This document shows positions 5,515-9,793 of a DNA stretch of 9,793 nucleotides, piece by piece. The stretch is taken from contig JBKQWK010000087.1 in the NCBI GenBank assembly GCA_052139595.1, forward strand, positions 1 through 9,793, in the 5' to 3' direction. Source of the DNA: JBKQWK01 sp052139595 (GTDB lineage Bacteria; Actinomycetota; Thermoleophilia; UBA2241). The notes under the pieces were generated by a model, which saw only the letters and a list, made by a program, of their open reading frames with translations, searched no databases and was not told where the DNA came from. A program made the translations under genes and the position numbers. Position 1 is the stretch's first letter, and every line of letters starts with the position of its first letter.

Positions 5515-6633
5515 TCAGGGCAGGCTGAACGGCTGCGTACCCCAGGGCGAAACAGCCACTGCCGCCGCGACAGCCGCCGCATTTTGGCCCGCCCGCAGGG
5601 CGGCAATGATGTTGGCGTAGTCGCCGTTTTCGAGAGTCGCGATCGTGGCCGTGAGACCCTCGCTCCAGCTGGCGTAGGCCTTGACGCCAACGGCATTCAT
5701 ATCGGAAGCCCCTGGCTCCGGCATGGTCGTGTCGAGTGGATTGTAGCGGGCGCCGTTATACCAGTTGCCGCCCTCAGCCATCTCCCAGGCGACGATGGCA
5801 CTCAGATTCGCGGTCGTGGTTGGCAGGTGAGCGTCGCGCAGCAGGGCTTGCGCCCAGGTCTGTGGTGTGTAATCTCCAGAAGCACCGCCGGGGGAGCTGT
5901 TCGCTGGCAAGGGTGCCTGAGCCGCTTGCTCGCTGCGTGCTGCCGCTGCGGCCGCGGCCGCTGCTCGTGCCGCGGCTGCGGCGGCGGCCGCTGCTCGTGC
6001 TGCTGCTGCGGCTTTGGCGGCCGCTATCTGCTGCAAGATCAGCTTCACTTTCGCCTGTGCTCTGGTCAGCATCGTCTGACGCGCTTGAGTCGCACGTTCG
6101 ATCTGCGTCTCTTGCCGTGCGATCTGGCCGACCAGTTGCGCAACCTGGTTGCGCTGGCGAAGCAGCGTGACCCGTTGCTCGGCGAGCTGGCCGCGAGCCG
6201 CCTTCACGCTTGAGACCAGAGCGGCGCCTTGCTGGCCGATCCAGGCCATAAAGTTGAGATTGCTGATCAAGTCGCTGAAGCTGGCGGTCGACAAGACGAC
6301 ATCAAGGATCGCGGTCGCGGGCGTTTCGTAGGTGGCCACGACGTGTTGTGCCAGAGCCATCTGGTCGCTAGCAAGTCTCGCCTCGATGGCGCCCAGCTGA
6401 CGCTGGTTTGCGACCATCGACGATTGCACCTGTGTGAGCTGCTGCTTGGCAAACGTGTAGCGACCATCGGCGGTTTTCATCTGTCCGTCAAGGACGGCGA
6501 TCTGCGCCTGTAGCTGATGGGCGGCGACCTGTGCCTGGGACAGAGAGCTGGTGGCGTGGGCGCTTGTCGGCAGGAGCAGGAGCAGAGCAAGGAGGGCGAT
6601 CTGAGTGGCGATTTGAATCAGCCTGCGATGCAT
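5515..6633 (-). CDS. Secreted coiled-coil protein with Ala/Arg repeat and putative lysozyme-like domain
   Basis: This 372-residue exported protein probably acts on the cell wall. Residues 1-27 are a Sec signal peptide with an AHA cleavage site (25-27). Residues 30-200 form long coiled coils interrupted by a short segment around 105-135 (TAILDVVLSTASFSDLISNL), the pattern of the PcsB/CwlO/RipA-type N-terminal domain. Residues 204-233 are an Ala-rich helix. After a Pro/Ser linker, residues 255-366 resemble a lysozyme-like domain seen in actinobacterial secreted proteins: WAQALL (260-265), AIVAWEMAEGGNW (279-291), YNPLDTT (297-303) and ASWSEGLTATIATLENG (321-337). Glu284 or Glu287 could be catalytic. 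There is no NlpC/P60 Cys-His domain. The start has AGGAGG (6644-6649) ten bases upstream. The GH76 gene lies downstream on the same strand, but with its own promoter. I am sure of the gene and coiled coil, less so of the enzyme activity. Confidence 0.8.
   Translation of the reverse strand: MHRRLIQIATQIALLALLLLLPTSAHATSSLSQAQVAAHQLQAQIAVLDGQMKTADGRYTFAKQQLTQVQSSMVANQRQLGAIEARLASDQMALAQHVVATYETPATAILDVVLSTASFSDLISNLNFMAWIGQQGAALVSSVKAARGQLAEQRVTLLRQRNQVAQLVGQIARQETQIERATQARQTMLTRAQAKVKLILQQIAAAKAAAAARAAAAAAAAARAAAAAAAAARSEQAAQAPLPANSSPGGASGDYTPQTWAQALLRDAHLPTTTANLSAIVAWEMAEGGNWYNGARYNPLDTTMPEPGASDMNAVGVKAYASWSEGLTATIATLENGDYANIIAALRAGQNAAAVAAAVAVSPWGTQPFSLP
5935..6024 (-). repeat. 30-bp tandem repeat coding Arg-(Ala)9 units
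   Basis: Within the coiled-coil protein, Arg213, Arg223 and Arg233 are separated by exactly nine alanines each, preceded by a shorter Ala run with Lys207. At the DNA level this is a 30-bp period with two full units and a degenerate third. The Ala codons differ between units while the peptide is identical. Confidence 0.85.
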
Positions 6634-6750
6634 TTTGTGATCGCCTCCTGGCGGGCGGGTGATCTTAGGCCAAGCCCAAGAGTCGCATGCATGTTTGGTG
6701 TTTCATGGTCGCCAAGTAGCTGGAGACGGAAGGGAGGAGGAAGTTACTGC

Positions 6751-6780
6751 ACAATAACACGGCGTGAGAGAAGGATTCAA
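6751..6780 (-). promoter_or_regulatory. Candidate promoter for the coiled-coil wall protein
   Basis: On the minus strand, TTGAAT (6775-6780) and TATTGT (6751-6756) are separated by 18 bases; each matches consensus at four of six positions. Transcription would start near 6744 and give a leader of about 110 bases before the ATG at 6633. Confidence 0.3.
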
Positions 6781-6858
6781 GCGATGTTGGGCCACTCGCT
6801 GCCGCCGCTTCAGTCGCCGTTGACAGGCAAGATGGCGGTTCAACTTCACGCGAGGTTG

Positions 6859-6887
6859 TTGTGAAGATAAGATGATGCGCATAAAGT
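6859..6887 (+). promoter_or_regulatory. Candidate promoter for the thioredoxin-fold membrane protein
   Basis: TTGTGA (6859-6864) and TAAAGT (6882-6887) are separated by 17 bases; each matches consensus at four of six positions. An alternative is the extended -10 TGTTACGTT (6895-6903), which has no -35. Either gives a leader of over 100 bases before the ATG at 7019. Confidence 0.3.
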
Positions 6888-7018
6888 GACACCTTGTTAC
6901 GTTAGTGGCGTCGGGAAGGTCGATTAGATCATCGCTCAAGCAGAAACAAGGGGAGCCGATACCAGTGGCGAATGCTGTGAAGATGGTCGGCTCACGCTCA
7001 TCGACACCGGAGGCACCC

Positions 7019-7582
7019 ATGACCGCGCATGACCGCTTTGGCGCGTACAGGTTTTTCTTCGTCAGTGCTGCCCTGATCTGTGTAGGTGGGCTCGTGATCA
7101 TGGGTCTGTTCACGGTCTTCTTCGCCTGGGCCGACTCATCCTCGGCCACCGCCGCGAGCACGTCGGCGTCGGCCGCTGTCATGAACTCCAGCTACAACAT
7201 TGCCGATAGCTACGGTACTACCGGCTTGCCGCAGCTCACGGTGACGCCGACGGCCGCCACGCCGGCATTCATTGCCAATCCGCTTAAGGCGCACCGCGGC
7301 GTCGTCTTGCTGGTCTACTGTGCTGGTGCTGCCGACGACGATCAAATGCTCGGTTTCTTCAATCAGGTCAAGGCGAAGTATGCTGCCGCCTCGTCATTCT
7401 TCTCGTTCGAGGCGCATGATGTGAACACCCTCGGTGACGTGCTCGGCCAGCTTCACGCCTACAACCCGCCGATGCTTGCCGTGATCGATGGCCAGGGTCG
7501 GGTTGAAGAACTCTACACAGGCTGGATCGACGAGCAGACACTCGATCAGCGTATCTCGAACGCGATTAATAACGGCTTCTGA
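7019..7582 (+). CDS. Membrane-anchored thioredoxin-fold protein lacking a CxxC motif
   Basis: The 187-residue protein has one N-terminal membrane helix (about 11-37), an Ser/Ala/Thr-rich linker (38-85) and an extracytoplasmic domain (about 90-187). That domain looks thioredoxin-like: strand RGVVLLVYCAGA (93-104), a helix with MLGFFNQVKAKYA (110-122), a second alpha/beta unit, the cis-Pro-type segment NPPMLAVIDGQGRVEELYTGW (149-169, in two strands) and a final helix. The usual CxxC is replaced by Cys101 within YCAGAADDD, so it is probably not a dithiol oxidoreductase; a single-Cys, chaperone or binding role is more likely. I chose ATG 7019 because GGAGG (7009-7013) lies five bases ahead and the signal anchor then starts at the N-terminus; the open frame extends to a GTG at 6905 without a ribosome-binding site. 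It is divergent from the coiled-coil wall protein and converges with the acetyltransferase. Fold assignment is by pattern only. Confidence 0.72.
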   Translation: MTAHDRFGAYRFFFVSAALICVGGLVIMGLFTVFFAWADSSSATAASTSASAAVMNSSYNIADSYGTTGLPQLTVTPTAATPAFIANPLKAHRGVVLLVYCAGAADDDQMLGFFNQVKAKYAAASSFFSFEAHDVNTLGDVLGQLHAYNPPMLAVIDGQGRVEELYTGWIDEQTLDQRISNAINNGF

Positions 7583-7709
7583 CGAACACTGTGTGAAGCG
7601 TTTAGCGGCGGCCTGGCGATGCGGCGAGCGCTCACCGGGAGCCCCTTTAAAAGCATGATCGTCGCCCTCGTGGACTATTTTGACCGGGCCGGGTCTTAGT
7701 CTCGGCGCT
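7583..7709. other. Convergent spacer, no clear terminator
   Basis: The gap lies between the ends of the thioredoxin-fold gene and the acetyltransferase. Short elements are visible: a near-palindrome around GAGCGCTC (7623-7636), GACC/GGTC flanking GGGCCG, and a distant TGAAGCG/CGCTTCA pair. None has both a stable stem and a U-tract. Confidence 0.5.
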
Positions 7710-8255
7710 TCAAGTGTTGTGCTGAGAACCGTATCGTTCGCGCCAGCTGTCCTCGAGGATTGCCAGCACGTAGACGTTCCAGAAGTTATCGCCCAGCCGG
7801 CGTGCCTCGACCAGCATGCCTTCGCGCACGAAACCGAGACGCTCATAGAGGCGGATGGCGGTGACGTTAAACTCGAAAACGAAGAGTTCAACCCGGTGCA
7901 TGCCCATCTCTTCGAAGGCGAGCTGAAGCGTTGCCAGCACGATCTGGCTGCCGATGCCCTGGCCGCGGCGGGCGAGCTCACCGACTAACAGTCGGGTGAC
8001 GCGCGCTCGACGTTGATTCGTATCGATGTCGTTCAGTTCCACGTGGCCGACGACGTCGCCGTTGGCCCTGTCGACAGCCTTGTAGATGCTGCGGCGACCG
8101 CTCTGCGCAAGGGCTAAGTGGTGGTCGAGCTGTTCGGCCGTGAGTGGATAGGTGAACGCATCGCCGGCCCATTGCAAGAGGGTCTCGGGTGAGTTGATCC
8201 AGCTGATGAGACGGGTGTAGTCGCCGGTTGTGAAGGGCTGCAGCTCGATGTCCAT
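7710..8255 (-). CDS. GNAT-family N-acetyltransferase (RimJ/RimL-like)
   Basis: The protein transfers an acetyl group from acetyl-CoA to an amine. Its 181 residues show the complete GNAT layout: strands at GDVVGHVELNDID (66-78) and RARVTRLLVGE (83-93), the pyrophosphate-binding loop RRGQGIGSQIV (96-106), and motif B with Asn130 followed by AIRLYERLGF (133-142), where Tyr138 is the usual general-acid tyrosine. The C-terminal strand pattern FWNVYVLAIL (158-167) is typical of RimJ/RimL-type members. The substrate cannot be told; ribosomal protein N-termini, small amines and antibiotics are all used in this family. It is cytosolic. The ATG at 8255 has only a distant GGGAG (13 bases), so initiation looks weak. 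It is transcribed alone, divergent from the protease and convergent with the thioredoxin-fold gene. Confidence 0.92.
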   Translation of the reverse strand: MDIELQPFTTGDYTRLISWINSPETLLQWAGDAFTYPLTAEQLDHHLALAQSGRRSIYKAVDRANGDVVGHVELNDIDTNQRRARVTRLLVGELARRGQGIGSQIVLATLQLAFEEMGMHRVELFVFEFNVTAIRLYERLGFVREGMLVEARRLGDNFWNVYVLAILEDSWRERYGSQHNT

Positions 8256-8363
8256 GTCGAAGAGTGTACTCCCAGCGGGCGCATTACGTTAGCAATCTGG
8301 CACGCGTCGCGGACGTTTTTCAGCGGTCGATGCGAGTGAGACAATCGCAATCGCCGGGGCTAT

Positions 8364-8403
8364 GGTGACGTCACCGTCACATCGCCAAGTCGACTGCTAC
8401 GCT
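8364..8403 (+). promoter_or_regulatory. Protease promoter with perfect 12-bp palindrome upstream of -35
   Basis: GGTGACGTCACC (8364-8375) is a perfect palindrome. It directly abuts a possible -35, GTCACA (8376-8381, four of six matches), which is followed after 16 bases by an extended -10, TGC-TACGCT (8395-8403), of the TAnnnT type common in actinobacteria. The palindrome has the same place relative to -35 as the second site in the GH76 promoter. A predicted hairpin (8404-8411 with 8421-8428) follows. The remaining 8256-8363 shows nothing else convincing, and no clear promoter for the divergent acetyltransferase. Confidence 0.35.
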
Positions 8404-8445
8404 GGTGTGGCGAACCGACTGCCACGCCGACCCAGTGAGCGACTG
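8391..8445 (+). repeat. Three CGACTG repeats at 24-25 base spacing
   Basis: CGACTG occurs at 8391-8396, 8416-8421 and 8440-8445. The first two copies extend to CGACTGyCACGC-like 12-mers differing at one position (T or C at the eighth base). They lie from the predicted -10 into the leader of the protease gene. Chance is possible in such short words. Confidence 0.3.
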
Positions 8446-8516
8446 GCTAGGGGCTCCTGGCGGTCGAGCTCGGGCGGAGACTGGTAGAACAGGTCAAAAA
8501 GGAGAGAGTGGTTCGT

Positions 8517-8540
8517 ATGCGCGGCAAAAAGCATTCGTGA
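8517..8540 (+). CDS. Seven-codon leader ORF overlapping the protease start
   Basis: ATG at 8517 opens the short frame MRGKKHS and ends at TGA 8538-8540. That stop overlaps the protease GTG (8537-8539) in a GTGA junction. A GGAG (8501-8504) lies 12 bases ahead of this ATG, while no ribosome-binding site lies just ahead of the protease GTG. The arrangement would allow ribosomes finishing the leader to restart on the protease. The peptide itself is too short to assign a function. The ORF could be fortuitous. Confidence 0.35.
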   Translation: MRGKKHS

Positions 8541-9793
8541 ATGGCTACGATCTGGTGGTGGTTGTCTTCACCGCCTTGGTTGCGTGGCGCGGCTGGCGCA
8601 CCGGCTTGGTCGGCGGGTTGCTCGCCTGGATTGGGTTTGCCCTCGGCCTCTTACTGGCGTTTCGTTTCGACGGCGTGGTCGGTGACTGGTTCAGTCATAT
8701 CCATGACGTCAGTTCCACGACCAGACGCATCCTGGCCCTGCTTGTTATTCTGCTGATTGTCGAGATCGCCACCGGGCTGCTTGCCGGCTTGCTCAGCCGA
8801 TTCCTGGTGCGTATTCCCCTCCTTGGCCGTCTCAATCGCGCCGCCGGCGTGCTGCTCGGGGCCCTGTTTGCTCTTGCCGCGATATGGGTGGCAACCGCGG
8901 CTTTCTTGCTTCTGCCGGGTACGGTGCTTCCGTTTGCGAACTCTGTGCGTCATTCTGAGACGGCTCACCTTATGCGCTCGCTGACGCCGCGCTGGGAGCA
9001 AAATCTGCGCGTCTACATCGATCGGTACGATTCGAACCTCGGGATCGGGCTGCACACGCTGGGCTCGCTGGCGGCCGGTTTGCCCGGTCATTCTGCGATT
9101 ATCAAGGTGAGCAGACCGCTCACACGAGCGCGCGTTGTCGACATCGCCGCTGGCGTCGATCCGGGCCTGGTTGACGTCAACGTCACGCTCGGCTATACCG
9201 GCGCTGAGGCTGCCGGCACCGGCATGGTCCTTACTTCTTCGGGCGAGATCCTGACCAACAATCATGTCATCTATGGGGCTACGAGCATCAGCGTGACCGA
9301 CCTCGGCAACGGCAGAAGCTACACCGCCAGTGTGGTCGGCTACGATCGCAGTTACGACTTGGCCATCTTGCAACTGCGGGGTGCCAGCCACCTCGCGACC
9401 GTGTCGATTGGCGACTCCGCGAGTCTGGCCGTGGGCACGGCGGTGGTTGGCATCGGCAACGCTGGCGGCCGGGGTGGTACGCCGAGGGCAGCGGCCGGCT
9501 TGGTTATTGCTCTCAATCAATCGATCACCGCGGGCGACGTCGGTGGCGGTAACAGCGAGCGCCTGAGCGGACTGATCGAAGTGAATGCTGACGTGCAGCC
9601 GGGTGACTCCGGTGGACCACTGGTTACCAGTGATAGTCAGGTTGTTGGTGTCGATACGGCGGTGTCGGTCAGCAAGACGCTGCGCGCGTCTGTTACTCAA
9701 GCCTTCGTGATCCCGATCAACCGCGCTGTCGCCATCGGCAAACAAATTGAGGCGGCACAGGGCTCGGCCACGGTGCACATCGGACCAACCGGG
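8537..9793 (+). CDS. CvpA-domain membrane serine protease, MarP/HtrA-like (3' end outside window)
   Basis: This is an inner-membrane protease with an extracytoplasmic trypsin-like domain. In the 419 visible residues, positions 1-130 form a four-helix CvpA domain (helices near 5-20, 24-44, 64-90 and 102-127; WRGWRTGLVGGLLAWIG is typical). Positions 131-215 are a linker. The protease domain runs from about 216 with the catalytic triad His243 (TNNHVI), Asp274 (YDLAIL) and Ser358 (GDSGGPL). The frame is open at the window end; HIGPTG at 414-419 is where a PDZ domain begins in HtrA-type relatives. No cysteine is present in the visible part, whereas MarP has a structural disulfide. GTG 8537 is chosen because NGYD followed by helix 1 is the usual CvpA start and no in-frame start with a ribosome-binding site exists upstream. 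Mycobacterial MarP protects against acid and oxidative stress by processing wall hydrolases. Confidence 0.93.
   Translation, partial: MNGYDLVVVVFTALVAWRGWRTGLVGGLLAWIGFALGLLLAFRFDGVVGDWFSHIHDVSSTTRRILALLVILLIVEIATGLLAGLLSRFLVRIPLLGRLNRAAGVLLGALFALAAIWVATAAFLLLPGTVLPFANSVRHSETAHLMRSLTPRWEQNLRVYIDRYDSNLGIGLHTLGSLAAGLPGHSAIIKVSRPLTRARVVDIAAGVDPGLVDVNVTLGYTGAEAAGTGMVLTSSGEILTNNHVIYGATSISVTDLGNGRSYTASVVGYDRSYDLAILQLRGASHLATVSIGDSASLAVGTAVVGIGNAGGRGGTPRAAAGLVIALNQSITAGDVGGGNSERLSGLIEVNADVQPGDSGGPLVTSDSQVVGVDTAVSVSKTLRASVTQAFVIPINRAVAIGKQIEAAQGSATVHIGPTG

Larger units (their letters stand above)
6634..7018. other. 385-bp divergent intergenic region
   Basis: This gap separates the minus-strand coiled-coil protein from the plus-strand thioredoxin-fold gene. 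It holds one candidate promoter on each strand (6751-6780 minus, 6859-6887 plus) and leaders of roughly 110 and 125 bases. Open frames crossing it have no ribosome-binding sites and unnatural composition. I searched both leaders for cyclic-di-AMP (ydaO), cobalamin, glycine and cyclic-di-GMP riboswitch signatures and found none. Confidence 0.6.

Noticed and set aside
6905..7018. N-terminal extension of the thioredoxin-fold protein (GTG 6905 start)
   Set aside because: It has no ribosome-binding site, whereas ATG 7019 has GGAGG five bases ahead and puts the membrane anchor at the N-terminus.
6634..7018. Riboswitch (cyclic-di-AMP, cobalamin, glycine or cyclic-di-GMP class) in the divergent gap
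   Set aside because: The conserved core words of these classes, as I know them, are absent on both strands. A covariance search would be decisive.
8364..8375. Mycobacterial-type CRP site in the palindrome
   Set aside because: CRP sites have TGTGA and TCACA separated by six bases. Here GTGA and TCAC are separated by only two.
8651..9778. 375-codon minus-strand open frame opposite the protease
   Set aside because: The plus strand encodes an intact catalytic triad and CvpA domain. The antisense product is low-complexity Arg/Gln/Ala-rich sequence without domains.

Overview
This is a GC-rich bacterial chromosomal stretch. It carries a secreted coiled-coil wall protein, a GH76 lipoprotein and a CvpA-trypsin (MarP-like) protease, and several promoters look like TTGacA / TAnnnT. 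Together these suggest a high-GC Gram-positive, probably a deep-branching actinobacterium. That assignment is inference: there is no rRNA or other marker gene in the window. There are seven complete protein genes that I am confident of, one complete small gene of unknown family, a 3' remnant at the left edge and a protease running off the right edge. I see no mobile elements, CRISPR array, tRNA or rRNA.

Layout. Positions 1-37 are the tail of a plus-strand gene, followed by a strong intrinsic terminator (68-110). A bleomycin-hydrolase-type aminopeptidase (pepC) lies on the minus strand at 217-1578. Divergent from it is a plus-strand locus: a PadR regulator with a Cys/His-rich N-terminus (1840-2301), a coupled 95-residue His/Cys/Gly-rich protein (2309-2596), a structured 277-bp gap, then a two-domain CHR (chromate transporter family) permease (2874-4169). 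The order reads like a metal- or oxyanion-responsive locus: sensor-regulator, small metal-binding protein, transporter.

Positions 4219-8255 hold envelope genes plus one acetyltransferase: a GH76 lipoprotein (minus, 4219-5427); a secreted PcsB/CwlO-like coiled-coil protein with an Ala/Arg repeat and a putative lysozyme-like C-terminal domain (minus, 5515-6633); a membrane-anchored thioredoxin-fold protein without a CxxC (plus, 7019-7582); and a GNAT acetyltransferase (minus, 7710-8255). From 8537 to the window end runs a CvpA-domain membrane serine protease resembling mycobacterial MarP, with a 7-codon leader ORF overlapping its start.

How they may work together. In Mycobacterium tuberculosis, MarP is encoded close to a membrane thioredoxin-like protein and activates the coiled-coil peptidoglycan hydrolase RipA during acid stress. 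The same three kinds of protein lie within 4.3 kb here. A 12-bp palindrome (consensus GGTGACGTCACC) occurs twice in the GH76 promoter region and once, perfectly, ahead of the protease, each time next to a predicted promoter element. This hints at a shared envelope-related regulator. Both ideas are inference.
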